Below, one piece after another: positions 42,343-52,430 of a stretch of 64,000 nt of DNA (the first letter of the stretch is position 1; each line of letters begins with the position of its first letter). The translations under genes were made by a program, and so were the position numbers. The stretch spans positions 10,184-74,183 of the forward strand of contig DHMS01000046.1 of NCBI GenBank assembly GCA_002405915.1. The letters are read 5' to 3'. Source of the DNA: Christensenella sp. UBA4636 (lineage in GTDB: Bacteria > Bacillota > Clostridia > Christensenellales > Borkfalkiaceae). Below the pieces are notes generated by a model. It had not been told where the DNA came from. It did not search any database and worked only from the letters and a program-made list of their open reading frames with translations.

Positions 42343-43575
42343 TTAATCGATTAAAGTCGCTTTTGCGCCCTCTTTAAACGCTTCGCCTATCTTGATTTTC
42401 TTAATGTCGCCCGCAACTAAACCCGGAACGTAAACCTTAATGTAATTTTCCGTGTAACCCTCGGTGTACCCGTCGACGAAATCTTCGGGCAAGAACGAAA
42501 GAATTTTGCTCTCGTGCGCCTTTAAAAATTCGCCTTTAAGGTTGGCTTTTAACTCCATAAGCCGCGCAAGTCTCTGCTTTTTCACTTCGTCCGGCAAAGG
42601 TTTTAACCTCGCGCCGAAAGTGCCTTTCCTCTGAGAGTAAGAAAAACAGTGAATATCCGCAAATTTTGCTTTTTCCGCCGTTTCGAGCGTTTTCAAAAAG
42701 TCCTCTTCCGTTTCGGTCGAATACCCGGAAATAATGTCGGTCGTAATCGCCGCGTCAGGGTAAAACGAACGGATTTTTTCAACCGAAGAAAGGAATTCTT
42801 CTACCGTGTACTTTCTGTTCATCTCTTTAAGCACTTTATCGCTGCCCGATTGCAACGACAAATGGAAATGCGGCGCAAAATCTTTCAAAGCTTTCGTCGC
42901 TTCGAGCATTTTTTCCGTAATAACGTTGTCTTCGAGGCTGCCTAAACGGATTCTGAAATCAAAGTCTTTAAGCGAGAATAAAAGGTCGGCTAAGTCCTTG
43001 CCCTCGTCGTTAAAAGCGGAAAGGTTTATTCCCGTTATCACGGCTTCTTTTGGAGAAAGCATTTTTAATTCTTCGATAACGCTTTCGATTTTCCTTGAAC
43101 GCGACCTGCCGCGAAGATACGGAATTAAGCAATACGAGCAGAAATTGTCACACCCGTCCTGCACCTTAATATAGGTTCTCGTTTTCACGTCGGAAGCGGG
43201 AGAAAATTTTTGATAGTACTCTTTGCTTTCGTCAATCTTTACTCCGTCTTCGCTGATTATATCTATTATTTTGTCCTTATTGAGCGCGCCGGTAACGAGC
43301 GAAACGCCCTTTTCCTTGAACGCTTCGGGGCTATGCTGAGAAGCGCAACCGCAAACTATAACCTTTGCAAACGGGTTATGCTTCCTTGCTCTCGTCACTG
43401 CCTGCCTACTCTTTTTTTCGGCTTCCGCAGTAACGGCGCAAGTGTTTATTATGTAAAGGTCGGCTTCTTCTAATTTGTCGCTCGTTTCGTACCCGAGTTC
43501 TTTTAACCCCGTTATAAGAGTTGAACTTTCGTACCCGTTTACCTTACAACCGAGTGTGAATACAACTGCTTTCAT
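42343..43575 (-). CDS. mtaB: tRNA t6A37 methylthiotransferase MtaB
   Basis: Radical SAM methylthiotransferase that converts t6A37 to ms2t6A37 in tRNAs reading ANN codons. The N-terminal UPF0004 domain binds a cluster through Cys of FTLGCKVNGYES, NTCAVTAEAE and VCGCASQ. The radical SAM motif is CDNFCSYCLIPYLRGRSRSR. The C-terminal end (YTEGYTENYIKVYVPG) is TRAM-like. Length is 410 residues. AAGGA lies six bases before the ATG. The 87-base gap to prmA has no rsmE, which often lies there. Confidence 0.95.
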   Translation of the reverse strand: MKAVVFTLGCKVNGYESSTLITGLKELGYETSDKLEEADLYIINTCAVTAEAEKKSRQAVTRARKHNPFAKVIVCGCASQHSPEAFKEKGVSLVTGALNKDKIIDIISEDGVKIDESKEYYQKFSPASDVKTRTYIKVQDGCDNFCSYCLIPYLRGRSRSRKIESVIEELKMLSPKEAVITGINLSAFNDEGKDLADLLFSLKDFDFRIRLGSLEDNVITEKMLEATKALKDFAPHFHLSLQSGSDKVLKEMNRKYTVEEFLSSVEKIRSFYPDAAITTDIISGYSTETEEDFLKTLETAEKAKFADIHCFSYSQRKGTFGARLKPLPDEVKKQRLARLMELKANLKGEFLKAHESKILSFLPEDFVDGYTEGYTENYIKVYVPGLVAGDIKKIKIGEAFKEGAKATLID

Positions 43576-43662
43576 TTAAATTCCTTAAAAACGTAAAAAT
43601 ATCAAAAATTAAAGATAATATAAGCGATTTTAAAACTTTTTACGACACGCGTAATTTTGTTT

Positions 43663-44598
43663 TTAAGCCTTAAACACCGCCGCGGACCATTCGCCGTCCG
43701 TAAGCGTTTCTTGTGTTTTTAAACCCGCGGCTTCGTAAGCTTTCACAACCTTTTCAAGTCTGTCGTTTAATATACCGCTCAAAATAACGACGCCGCCCGC
43801 CTTAACGTAAGAGCGGATATCTTTTACCAAAAACGCCAAAACTTCCGCCGTAATGTTCGCCACGACTATATCGCCCGAACCGACTACTCCGTCCAAAAGA
43901 TTTGTGAGCGTCGCTTTGCACACGCCGTCGACTCTGTTTAGTTTGGCGTTTCTGTTCGCAGCTTCCACGGCAACGGGGTCGATGTCCGTCATAATAACGC
44001 TTTTCGCGCCGAGCTTTGCGGCGGCTAAGCCGAGTATTCCGCTACCCGTGCCAACGTCTATAACGGTGTCGGAGGGCTTTAAATACTTTTCGATAAGCTT
44101 AACGCACATCGCCGTCGTTTCGTGTTCGCCCGTGCCGAACGCCATATTGGAGTCGATATACACGACTTCTCCGTCCCCGTCGTACTTTATCCATTCGGGG
44201 CAGACGGTCACATTGCCGAAAGGTATCGGGCGGTAATGCTTGCGCCACACTTCAATCCAGTCGTCGCCGTCTACAACGCGCTTTACGACTTCGAGCGTGC
44301 CGAACTTTATATATTCTCCGCCGTTTTCTTTTAAGCTTTGCAAGTCGTTTAAAAGGCTTTTGTAAAGTTCGTCCGCCTTTTCAATCGGGAAAAACCCTTT
44401 AACGAGCGAAACCGAGCAGTCGCCTTTTAAAAGCGAATTGTCTAAATAATCGTAATTTTTCACTTTTGCTTCCGTCAGTTCGATAACGTCCTTAACGCAC
44501 GAAATCGCTACGCCGTAATCGGTGTATTTCCAGAATAAATCCGCAACGAGGTCCTCCGCCTCGCTCGTCGTGGTGACGGTAATTTCCTGGTATTTCAT
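43663..44598 (-). CDS. prmA: Ribosomal protein L11 methyltransferase
   Basis: Methylates L11 at several lysines. The N-terminal substrate domain (1-100) opens MKYQEITVTTTSEAEDL. The SAM-binding core has MAFGTGEHETTAMCV, VIDVGTGSGILGLAAAKLGA and VVANITAEVLAFLV. Length is 311 residues, normal. AAGGA precedes the ATG by five bases, and the gene begins eight bases after the ABC transporter stop, so the two may share a transcript although they are functionally unrelated. Confidence 0.95.
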   Translation of the reverse strand: MKYQEITVTTTSEAEDLVADLFWKYTDYGVAISCVKDVIELTEAKVKNYDYLDNSLLKGDCSVSLVKGFFPIEKADELYKSLLNDLQSLKENGGEYIKFGTLEVVKRVVDGDDWIEVWRKHYRPIPFGNVTVCPEWIKYDGDGEVVYIDSNMAFGTGEHETTAMCVKLIEKYLKPSDTVIDVGTGSGILGLAAAKLGAKSVIMTDIDPVAVEAANRNAKLNRVDGVCKATLTNLLDGVVGSGDIVVANITAEVLAFLVKDIRSYVKAGGVVILSGILNDRLEKVVKAYEAAGLKTQETLTDGEWSAAVFKA

Positions 44599-44606
44599 AA
44601 AAATCC

Positions 44607-47381
44607 TTATTTGTTGAGTATAACGTCGACAGGCTTCTTTTTAGCAAGCTTATATATAGGCAAGAAGCTTGCGATGGCGGCAACCGCAAAAGATATGAGC
44701 AGTAATATGAAGATTTGCCTTATGCCAAAATTCATTATCGTTGCGTAAATACCCCAGCTCGAAGCCGTATTTTTGTTGATTATAAAGCACACTACCGCCG
44801 TCACGATAGACGAAAGAACGAAGTTTATAGTAGCGATAATTCCGCTTTCCGAGAAGAACACCTTGAAAACGTCTACGCCTCTCGCGCCGATTGCGCGCAA
44901 AATACCTATTTCCGTTTTCTTGTTCATAACGCCGATGGCAATAAAGTTGCTTAGGAGCAGCGCGGCGAATATTGCGTTAACGATACCGACCCACATGAAT
45001 ACAGGTTTCAAAACGACGGATAATGCGGTAACAATCGAAATATCGTCGGTAACGTGGTTGACGAGTCTATAGTAATAGTCGCCGTCGCGCTTAAACGAAT
45101 AATCGACGAGTTTTATAACGTTGAGCCTGCTCCCGTCAAACGAGCCGAAACAAACGTAATAGGGCGCGGAAATTAAACTTTCAAACGTAGCGTCAGAAAA
45201 AGCCGCGCTTTCTTCGCTGTCCTCGTCCGTAAACGAGCCTGCCACGGTAAAATCTTTATAATCGTTGCTTCTGTCGTCGTAAAGCCTTAATTTCGCTTTC
45301 ATATCGGTTTTACCGAGAGAATCGAGCGTTTTTTTGAGATTAGCAAAACTTGCTTCCGAAAGCAGAATTTCGTCGTCATTAAGCGAAGTTTTACCTTCGT
45401 CGATGAAACTCACGTTCTTTAACGCGCTCGCTCTTCTCACAATAGCCATATTATTATAGAAGTCAATGAACTTTACTCCATCGGGAATGTTGCCCGCTTC
45501 GTATGTAAGTTTTCCTTCGTAACCGTAATAAACGTCCTTGTTCGATATATTATCGATATACCCCTTTTTCACCACGCCTACGCCGTTAAAGGAATAGCTC
45601 AATAAATCGCTAAGTTCGCTTGAAACGAGCATGTTTTTTACTTGCTCGGCGGTTTCCATGTTATCGGTGTCGACGTCTAAAAGAGCTTCGTACTTCTTAA
45701 AATTGGTACCCGTCGAAAAAACGCCGCAAATAGTAAACGTTTCCGTCATTCCCACGTCGTAATAAGGGTTTTCGGAACTAAACGTTATCTTTTTGCCTAT
45801 CATGTCCTCCGGCTTCGTAATTTCAACCGTTACGCCGTCGTCGCCCTTAAAGCCGCCCCTCATAAATGATTTTACTATAAATTCCGGGAGCATCATTTCG
45901 TCGAACGTTTCGGGCAGTCTTGATTGACCGATTAACGTTAAGCCGTAATCTTTCGGTTCGCCGTTAAGCTCAACGTAGCCCGAAAGCATAGTCCTATAAA
46001 CGTTGTAATAACTTTTTCCGCCAAGCTTCGTCACTTCCGCCACGTATTCCTGGAACCCGCAAGCGGCGTTCGAGTAAACGCCCGTCATCTTTATGCCGAC
46101 GTCCTTTTCTATCTTTTCAAGGTCGGCTTCGGAAAGTTCCGCTCTCGTTTCGTAGTAGTCGCTCTTGTCGTTTTCGTCGTAATAATACTTTTCTATCTTT
46201 TCAAAGCTTGCGAATTTTATTCCGTTGTCGCAAATGGAATTTATCGTCGCTTCGCGCTCATTGAAGGAAATCAAAACGTCGTACAAACCGAACATAGTGA
46301 AAGAAATAACGGACAAAATTATTGTAAGCACAAGACGGAATTTTTTAATCCCTAAGTTGCTTGCGCCCATCTTGAACGCGTTTTTGACGGGCAAAGTAGA
46401 CTTAATCGGCTTGAATTCTTCCGTTTCCGCTTCAACCGTTTTTTCGTCGAACGGCTTAAATTCGCCTTTTTCTTTCGTTTCCGTTTTTTCCGCGTTTTTC
46501 TTTATTTTACACGCGCCGTGCTTTGCAAGATATTCGTTTATCGCGCGCAAATCGACGTAAGTCAAAACGTATTTTTCGGGAACGAAAATCTCTCCGTTAT
46601 CAAACTTCAAACAACTTGTATTTTCGTCGCTTTCCGACGCCCCGTCCGTTGTTTCAATCGCTTTTGCGCCATTTTCGCGCGTACTATTTTCGGCGGAAAC
46701 CGTTTGAGAACTCCTTTCAACGTCGGCAATTATTTTGCCGTCAGACATTTCTATAACTCTGTCGCCGTAGGAAAAAGCGAATTCTCTGTCGTGAGAAACG
46801 ACTATTACGAGTTTTGTTTTCGAAAGCTTTTTCAAAGTATCGAAAAGCTGTTTGGCGTTCGCGCTGTCAAGCGCGCCGCTCGGCTCGTCGGCTAAGATGA
46901 TTTCCGGGTCCTTAACGAGCGCGCGAGCAATCGCAACCCTTTGCTTCTGCCCGCCCGAAAGTTCGTTGATTCTCCTTGTGCCGTAGCCGTCAAGGTCGAC
47001 TGTTTTTAAAATATCGTTAACGCTTTCCGTCGTCGCGCGTTTACTTTGCAATTCCAACGCAAGAGCAACGTTCGCGCCAACCGAAAAGTCTTTTAAGAGG
47101 TTGTATTCCTGAAAAACAAAGCCTACGTAAGTGTTACGGTAGCTATCGAAATCGGACGGTTTGAATTTAAGCGACGAAGTGCCGTTTATTATAATTTCGC
47201 CGCCGTCGGGCTTATCGAGTCCGCCTAAAACGTTTAATAAGGTCGACTTGCCGCATCCGGACTTACCCACGATAAAAACAAGCCCCGTTTTTCTGAACTT
47301 TATCGAAATGCCGTTCAGAGCGTGTACGACAACGCCAGTTTTCGAGCGGTAGTCTTTATAAAGGTTTCTTACTTCAAGCAT
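44607..47381 (-). CDS. Fused ABC transporter ATPase-permease, MacB/FtsX type
   Basis: Single protein of 924 residues with an N-terminal ATPase and C-terminal permease. The ATPase (1-225) has Walker [10 protein letters not shown] near 39-47, signature [15 protein letters not shown], Walker [14 protein letters not shown] and H-loop SHDRE. A long acidic linker (about 230-345, ending [23 protein letters not shown]) precedes the first membrane helix. A large extracytoplasmic domain of about 400 residues follows, then three C-terminal helices with the FtsX-type sequence [28 protein letters not shown]. Such proteins export or sense peptides and lipids. It has its own promoter. Substrate unknown. Confidence 0.9.
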   Translation of the reverse strand: MLEVRNLYKDYRSKTGVVVHALNGISIKFRKTGLVFIVGKSGCGKSTLLNVLGGLDKPDGGEIIINGTSSLKFKPSDFDSYRNTYVGFVFQEYNLLKDFSVGANVALALELQSKRATTESVNDILKTVDLDGYGTRRINELSGGQKQRVAIARALVKDPEIILADEPSGALDSANAKQLFDTLKKLSKTKLVIVVSHDREFAFSYGDRVIEMSDGKIIADVERSSQTVSAENSTRENGAKAIETTDGASESDENTSCLKFDNGEIFVPEKYVLTYVDLRAINEYLAKHGACKIKKNAEKTETKEKGEFKPFDEKTVEAETEEFKPIKSTLPVKNAFKMGASNLGIKKFRLVLTIILSVISFTMFGLYDVLISFNEREATINSICDNGIKFASFEKIEKYYYDENDKSDYYETRAELSEADLEKIEKDVGIKMTGVYSNAACGFQEYVAEVTKLGGKSYYNVYRTMLSGYVELNGEPKDYGLTLIGQSRLPETFDEMMLPEFIVKSFMRGGFKGDDGVTVEITKPEDMIGKKITFSSENPYYDVGMTETFTICGVFSTGTNFKKYEALLDVDTDNMETAEQVKNMLVSSELSDLLSYSFNGVGVVKKGYIDNISNKDVYYGYEGKLTYEAGNIPDGVKFIDFYNNMAIVRRASALKNVSFIDEGKTSLNDDEILLSEASFANLKKTLDSLGKTDMKAKLRLYDDRSNDYKDFTVAGSFTDEDSEESAAFSDATFESLISAPYYVCFGSFDGSRLNVIKLVDYSFKRDGDYYYRLVNHVTDDISIVTALSVVLKPVFMWVGIVNAIFAALLLSNFIAIGVMNKKTEIGILRAIGARGVDVFKVFFSESGIIATINFVLSSIVTAVVCFIINKNTASSWGIYATIMNFGIRQIFILLLISFAVAAIASFLPIYKLAKKKPVDVILNK

Positions 47382-47416
47382 TTTTTCCTGAACACTCCTT
47401 TTATTGTATATATTAT

Positions 47417-47445
47417 ATCATATCACAAAATCATTCTTTTGACAA
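47417..47445 (-). promoter_or_regulatory. Promoter of the fused ABC transporter
   Basis: TTGTCA (47445-47440), 17-base spacer and TATGAT (47422-47417) on the minus strand, about 35 bases before the start. AAGGAG and AGGA follow. Confidence 0.6.
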
Positions 47446-47524
47446 TATAAAAGCCGTTCAAAACTAAAAACCGATAAAAAGAAATATAAAAAAGGAAATT
47501 TATGTGAATTTTTTTGAAAAGCTA

Positions 47525-47553
47525 TTGATTTACGACGCAAAATCTGCTATTAT
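47525..47553 (+). promoter_or_regulatory. Promoter of the DUF1846 gene
   Basis: TTGATT (47525-47530), 17-base spacer and TATTAT (47548-47553), followed by a leader of about 45 bases that is rich in A. Confidence 0.65.
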
Positions 47554-47604
47554 ATATAGCGGTACTAATTAGGAAGTACGAAAAAGAAAAAAAAGTTGGT
47601 TTTT

Positions 47605-49092
47605 ATGAGAAAGTTAGGTTTTGATAACGACAAGTACATTAAGCTTCAATCGGAATGCATCGACAAGCGCATCAAAGAATTCGGCGGCAAACTTTACCTC
47701 GAATTCGGCGGCAAGCTCTTTGACGACCACCACGCCTCACGCGTTTTTCCGGGTTTCCAACCGGACAGCAAGCTCAAAATGTTACTTCGCCTCAAAGACA
47801 AAGCCGAACTTTTAATAGTAATAAACGCAAACGATATCGAAAAGAACAAAGTCCGCGGCGACCTCGGCATAACTTACGACCTTGATGTTTTTCGCCTTAT
47901 CGACGCGTTCAGAAGCGTCGAGCTTTACGTCGGCGGCGTAGTGGTCACGCGCTACGCCAAGCAACCGGACGCGGACAAGTTTATAGAACGCCTTAACGAA
48001 ATGGGCGTAAAATGCTATCGCCACTTCACAATCCCCGGATATCCGTCGGACGTGGACAAGATTGTTTCCGACGAAGGCTTCGGCAAAAACGAGTATGCTG
48101 AAACGACGCGCAACCTTGTTATAGTCACCGCCCCGGGTCCGGGCAGCGGCAAAATGGCGACTTGTTTATCGCAACTTTACCACGAAAACAAGCGCGGAGT
48201 AAAAGCGGGATACGCGAAGTTCGAAACTTTTCCGGTGTGGAATCTTCCGCTCAAACACCCCGTCAACGTGGCGTACGAAGCGGCAACCGCCGATTTGAAC
48301 GACGTTAACATGATAGACCCCTTCCACCTCGAAGCTTACGGCAAAACCGCCGTCAACTACAACCGCGACGTGGAAATTTTTCCCGTTCTCGATGCGACTT
48401 TCAAAAAAATCTGGGGCAAATCGCCCTATAAATCGCCCACGGATATGGGCGTAAATATGGCGGGTTACTGCATAAACAAGGACGAAGCCGTCCGTGCAGC
48501 CGCCGAACAAGAGATTATCCGCAGATTTTTAACGGCGCAATGCGGCGCAAAACAAGGTATTGTCGAACCGTCAATCGTAGCTAAGCAAGAACTGATAATG
48601 AAGCAACTTAACCTCTCCGTAGACGACAGAAAGGTCGTTGCGGCGGCGTTAAAACGCGCGGAACAAACGAGTGCGCCCGCGGCGGCAATCGAACTTAGCG
48701 ACGGCAGAATAGTTACGGGCAAAACTTCTTCCCTTTTGGGCGCGTCCTCGGCGGTACTCTTGAACGCTTTAAAAACCCTTGCCGGAATCGACCATGATAT
48801 CGAGCTTATCCCGCATGAGGTTATCGAACCCGTCGCCCACCTAAAAGTGCAGCACCTTAAAAATAATAACCCGAGATTACATACCGACGAAGTGCTTATC
48901 GCTTTGACCATCGCTTCAACAATGAACGATTACGCCGAAATGGCAATGCGGCAGCTCGACAATCTCAAAGGTTGCGAAGCTCATTCGTCCGTCATTTTAA
49001 CGCAAGTCGACGAAAAGACCTTTAAAAAACTCGGCATGAACCTAACTTGCGAACCGAGATATCAGACGAAAAAACTTTACCACGCAAAGTAA
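47605..49092 (+). CDS. DUF1846 domain-containing protein
   Basis: Conserved cytoplasmic protein of 495 residues, matching DUF1846 (COG4868). Markers are GFDNDKYIKLQSECIDKRIKEFGGKLYLEFGGKLFDDHHA near the N-terminus, FPGFQPDSK, and VTAPGPGSGKMATCLSQLYHENKRG near residue 180, a P-loop-like GPGSGKMAT. The biochemical function of the family is not settled; it occurs widely in Firmicutes. I start at the ATG at 47605; an in-frame TTG nine bases upstream is possible. There is no clear Shine-Dalgarno, only an A-rich leader. It is the only plus-strand gene between 22 and 64 kb and has its own promoter and terminator. Confidence 0.92.
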   Translation: MRKLGFDNDKYIKLQSECIDKRIKEFGGKLYLEFGGKLFDDHHASRVFPGFQPDSKLKMLLRLKDKAELLIVINANDIEKNKVRGDLGITYDLDVFRLIDAFRSVELYVGGVVVTRYAKQPDADKFIERLNEMGVKCYRHFTIPGYPSDVDKIVSDEGFGKNEYAETTRNLVIVTAPGPGSGKMATCLSQLYHENKRGVKAGYAKFETFPVWNLPLKHPVNVAYEAATADLNDVNMIDPFHLEAYGKTAVNYNRDVEIFPVLDATFKKIWGKSPYKSPTDMGVNMAGYCINKDEAVRAAAEQEIIRRFLTAQCGAKQGIVEPSIVAKQELIMKQLNLSVDDRKVVAAALKRAEQTSAPAAAIELSDGRIVTGKTSSLLGASSAVLLNALKTLAGIDHDIELIPHEVIEPVAHLKVQHLKNNNPRLHTDEVLIALTIASTMNDYAEMAMRQLDNLKGCEAHSSVILTQVDEKTFKKLGMNLTCEPRYQTKKLYHAK

Positions 49093-49112
49093 TCGACGAA
49101 TAACGACATATC

Positions 49113-49154
49113 AAAAGAAGCCCGAAAGTTTCAACTTTCAAGCTTCTTTTTTTT
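49113..49154. terminator. Bidirectional terminator between the DUF1846 gene and the M29 peptidase
   Basis: A compound hairpin: outer arms AAAAGAAGC/GCTTCTTTT and an inner GAAAGT/ACTTTC stem, ending in a run of eight T on the plus strand and four A at the other end. Confidence 0.85.
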
Positions 49155-49178
49155 GCGCTCTAAATTTTACACCATAGA

Positions 49179-50411
49179 TTACTTAACGTCAAAAGCCCAA
49201 GTTCCGTTTCTGAAAATTGCAACCTCTTTGCCGTCTTTCGTTATGCCCGTTATAGAAAGGTCGCGACTGCCTATCATAAAGTCGACGTGAATCATAGACG
49301 TATTGATACCGTTTTTGTGATATTCTTCGTTCGTCATGTTTTCGTAGCCTTTCAAGCAGTCGGGGAAGCCTCTTCCGAGAGCCAAGTGGCAGCAAGCGTT
49401 TTCATCGTAAAGCGTTTCATAAAAGAGTATTCCGCTCATGTTTATCGGGCTTTCGAACGGCACAAGCGCGCATTCGCCGAGCATGCTCGCGCCCTCGTCC
49501 ATTTTCACCATCTGCTTTAAAAGTTCTTCGCCTTTCTCTGCTTTCACGTCGGAAACTTTACCGTTTTTAAAGGTTATCGAAAAATTTTCGATTAGTTGCC
49601 CTTGATAAGAAAGCGGCTTCGTTGCGTAAACGGTGCCTTCGCAATCGCCGTATTTAGGCGAAGTGAAAATCTCTTCGCTCGGGATATTCGGGTTGAAGTT
49701 CACGCCCGAAAGGGTCGTGTCGAACCCGCCGTGGAATACGCCGAGTTCGTTTAAAGCGACGGTGAAATTAGTTCCGTTTGCGGACTTATAATTGAGCCTG
49801 CGAAGTTCCAACGCGTTGAGATATTCGCAACGCTCTTTGATTTCTTTATTGAATTTATCCCACGCGGCAATCGGGTCGTCGTCCACGCGCGAGCATTTGA
49901 GTATAGCTTCCCAAAGCATTTCGACGGCTTTATTCGTCTTTTCGTTCGGAAAAACCTTTTTCGCCCACGCTTTGCCCGCAACGGCGGCTATGCACCACTG
50001 ATATTTGCCTTCCATTCGGTCGCGGTAAGGCTTGATAATCGGGTATTTTGCAATCTGCGATTTCGTGATTTTGTCTTGCGGAACGCCTTTAAGCCCGTCC
50101 GGGTCGTCGGAAATAAGGTAGAGGTGCGCGGGCAGTTTTTCGGCACGCCATTTTAATTTTTCAATCTGGTAATCTTCGAGGGTCGAAAGGGTCTTTAAGC
50201 TCATTTTCTTGTAACCGATTTTGGTTATAGGCTGATAAGAAAAGTCGACGACAACCTTTCTTGCGCCGTTTTTATAAAGCTTTTCGACGACCGTTTTAAC
50301 GAATTCCGGCTGGTCGAGGTCGGCTATAATATAAACGTCTTGTCCTTTCTGCACGTTCACGCCTTTTTCAACGATAAGGTCTGCGTATTTATTGAGTAAA
50401 GATTTTTTCAT
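49179..50411 (-). CDS. Aminopeptidase, M29 family
   Basis: Cytoplasmic metallo-aminopeptidase of 410 residues, relatives being AmpS, PepS and aminopeptidase T. The N-terminus MKKSLLNKYADLIVEKGVNVQKGQDVYI is typical. Metal ligands are expected in the C-terminal half, in GECALVPFESPIN, FYETLYDENACCHLALG and SMIHVDFMIGS, which carry the conserved Glu, His and Asp. I start at the ATG at 50411 because AAGGAG is seven bases upstream; 30 more in-frame codons upstream lie inside the preceding gene. The ATG overlaps the preceding kinase stop (ATGA). It ends its run. Confidence 0.93.
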   Translation of the reverse strand: MKKSLLNKYADLIVEKGVNVQKGQDVYIIADLDQPEFVKTVVEKLYKNGARKVVVDFSYQPITKIGYKKMSLKTLSTLEDYQIEKLKWRAEKLPAHLYLISDDPDGLKGVPQDKITKSQIAKYPIIKPYRDRMEGKYQWCIAAVAGKAWAKKVFPNEKTNKAVEMLWEAILKCSRVDDDPIAAWDKFNKEIKERCEYLNALELRRLNYKSANGTNFTVALNELGVFHGGFDTTLSGVNFNPNIPSEEIFTSPKYGDCEGTVYATKPLSYQGQLIENFSITFKNGKVSDVKAEKGEELLKQMVKMDEGASMLGECALVPFESPINMSGILFYETLYDENACCHLALGRGFPDCLKGYENMTNEEYHKNGINTSMIHVDFMIGSRDLSITGITKDGKEVAIFRNGTWAFDVK

Positions 50412-51256
50412 CGTTTGGCTCCTTTTACTGTTTTTATTTCTTGCATAAGCTTGGGCAACACTTCTTCGAAAAGTACGCCGTAACCGTGTTTTTCTGCGCA
50501 AGGCAGAGTGTTCTTCATTGCTTCAACGGTAAAATCAACGGCTATTTTTGCGGAATCGTACACGCTTAAACCGCTCAATAACGCGCCCGTAAACGCGCTT
50601 GAATAGATATCGCCCGTGCCGTGGAAGTTGCGTTCTATCTTCTCGGAAAAATAATATTTTACGCTTTCGCCGTCAAAAACCGCAACGCCGAGCTTATCTT
50701 TTTCAAACGAAACGCCCGTTAAAACGATTGATTTTACGTTGAGTTTTTGATAAAGCCTTTGCAAAAGCCCCGTTATATGCGCCTGGTCGTAACAGCTTAA
50801 AATCGGCTTTTCGCCGAGCAGAAACGCCGCTTCAGTAAGGTTTGGCAAAATAACGTCCGCTTCTCTACACAAAGCCGCCATTTTCTTTGCGAATTCTTCG
50901 CCGAACCCGAAATAAAATTCGCCGTTGTCCGCCATAACGGGGTCGATGATTTTCAGCCCTTTATTGAACTTTTTTATGATATCGTCTACAATTCTCAGTT
51001 GATTTTCCAGGATATAACCGGTATAAACGCAATCGAAGGTTATATTTTCTTTCGTCCAATGCTCGGCAATTTTCGGGAATTCTTCCGTCATGGGTAGAAC
51101 GGTGAAGCCTTTAAAGCCCGCAGTATGGGTAGAAAGTACAGCTGTCGGCAAAATTGCCGTTTCTATTCCGCACGCGGAGATAATCGGCAGCGCGACGGTG
51201 AGCGAACATTGTCCCACGCAAGATATATCCTGTATCGTTAAAATTCTTTTTTCCAT
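50408..51256 (-). CDS. Pyridoxamine/pyridoxal kinase-like protein
   Basis: PfkB/ribokinase-superfamily vitamin kinase of 282 residues. It opens ILTIQDISCVGQCSLTVALPIISACGIETAILPTAVLSTHT, the typical start of PdxY/PdxK, and has DPVMADNG, VILPNLTEAAFLLG and the catalytic HGTGDIYSSAFTGALL. It should phosphorylate pyridoxal or pyridoxamine toward PLP, which the neighbouring cysteine desulfurase uses; a hydroxymethylpyrimidine substrate is a less likely alternative. I prefer the ATG at 51256; a TTG at 51274 is in frame. The ribosome site is weak. It lies between thiI and the M29 peptidase. Confidence 0.88.
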   Translation of the reverse strand: MEKRILTIQDISCVGQCSLTVALPIISACGIETAILPTAVLSTHTAGFKGFTVLPMTEEFPKIAEHWTKENITFDCVYTGYILENQLRIVDDIIKKFNKGLKIIDPVMADNGEFYFGFGEEFAKKMAALCREADVILPNLTEAAFLLGEKPILSCYDQAHITGLLQRLYQKLNVKSIVLTGVSFEKDKLGVAVFDGESVKYYFSEKIERNFHGTGDIYSSAFTGALLSGLSVYDSAKIAVDFTVEAMKNTLPCAEKHGYGVLFEEVLPKLMQEIKTVKGAKR

Positions 51257-51275
51257 AACTTTTTGTCTTACCAAC

Positions 51276-52430
51276 TTAATATTTTACTACTTCGAGGTTT
51301 TCGATAGCTTCGTTAACGAGAGTCTCCACGTCGAGAGCCGATTCGGCTTTTAAAATAGTTTCCGTTTTAGGCTTAATCGCGGGGAATTTCGGCAAGAAAA
51401 CGGTGCAACAATCTTCGTACGGCAAAATCGACGTATCGTAAGTGCCTATCTTGTTCGCGATTTCGATAATTTCAAGCTTATCGAGCGCGATTAGGGGGCG
51501 CAGAACGGGCATTTTTACAACGGAATTCGAGCTTGTAATGCTTTCAATCGTCTGGCTTGCGACTTGCCCCAAACTTTCGCCCGTGATTATCGCTTGTCCG
51601 CCGTGAGCGAGAGCGATTTTCTCGGTAATGCGCATCATAAGTCTGCGCATCATCGTTATCATAAGTTCTTCCGGGCATTTTTCGTGAATTTCTTCCTGAA
51701 TATGCGTGAACTTTACGATATAAAGGTTAATGCTGCCCGCGTATTCCGAAACCATTTTACATAGCGTTTCCACCTTTTCTTTGGCGGCTTCGCTCGTGTA
51801 CGGGTAAGAATGAAAATGCACCGCGTCAAGCCGCATTCCGCGCCGAGCAAGCATAAAACCGGCAACGGGGCTGTCTATTCCGCCCGAAAGCATAAGCACG
51901 CCTTTGCCGGACGAACCCGTCGGAAGCCCGCCTATACCTTTCACCACGTCGGTGTATACGAGCGTTTCGCCGCTTTCGCGCATGTCTACGCTCACCACAA
52001 ACTGCGGGTTTACAACGTTTACCGTCAAATTCGGGTTAAAATCGAGCAATCTGCCGCCGAGTTCGCACGAAACTTGCACGGAAGTCATCGGGAAGGTTTT
52101 GTCGGCTCTGTTCGTTTCGACTTTAAACTCCCCGACTTTGCCGTCGCAAAGGTACTTTACGCACTCCGTTATCTCTTCGAGGTCGCTTTTTACTACGTAC
52201 GCCGGCGAAAAGGAATGTATCCCCGGCACCTTTAAAAGCTTCTTTTCAATCTCAGTATAGTCGTCCTCGTTAAAATTTTCGATAAGATACCTTGCGTTGA
52301 GTATGCGCATCGAATGCGGAATATCAGCAAGGGCTTTCTGCACGTTTTCTTGTAAAAGTCTTTCGAAAAAGCCTCTGTTTTTGCCTTTCAAGTGAATTTC
52401 GCAATAGCGAACGATTATAATTTTTTTCAT
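51276..52430 (-). CDS. thiI: tRNA 4-thiouridine synthetase ThiI, without rhodanese domain
   Basis: Activates U8 of tRNA for sulfur insertion, and in some bacteria aids thiazole synthesis. The N-terminal ferredoxin-like and THUMP parts (1-165) precede the PP-loop MLSGGIDSPVAGFML near residue 180. The protein ends at 384 residues and lacks the C-terminal rhodanese domain of the E. coli enzyme, as in Bacillus, where a dedicated NifS-type desulfurase passes sulfur directly. The ATG overlaps the cysteine desulfurase stop, which fits that pairing. Confidence 0.95.
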   Translation of the reverse strand: MKKIIIVRYCEIHLKGKNRGFFERLLQENVQKALADIPHSMRILNARYLIENFNEDDYTEIEKKLLKVPGIHSFSPAYVVKSDLEEITECVKYLCDGKVGEFKVETNRADKTFPMTSVQVSCELGGRLLDFNPNLTVNVVNPQFVVSVDMRESGETLVYTDVVKGIGGLPTGSSGKGVLMLSGGIDSPVAGFMLARRGMRLDAVHFHSYPYTSEAAKEKVETLCKMVSEYAGSINLYIVKFTHIQEEIHEKCPEELMITMMRRLMMRITEKIALAHGGQAIITGESLGQVASQTIESITSSNSVVKMPVLRPLIALDKLEIIEIANKIGTYDTSILPYEDCCTVFLPKFPAIKPKTETILKAESALDVETLVNEAIENLEVVKY

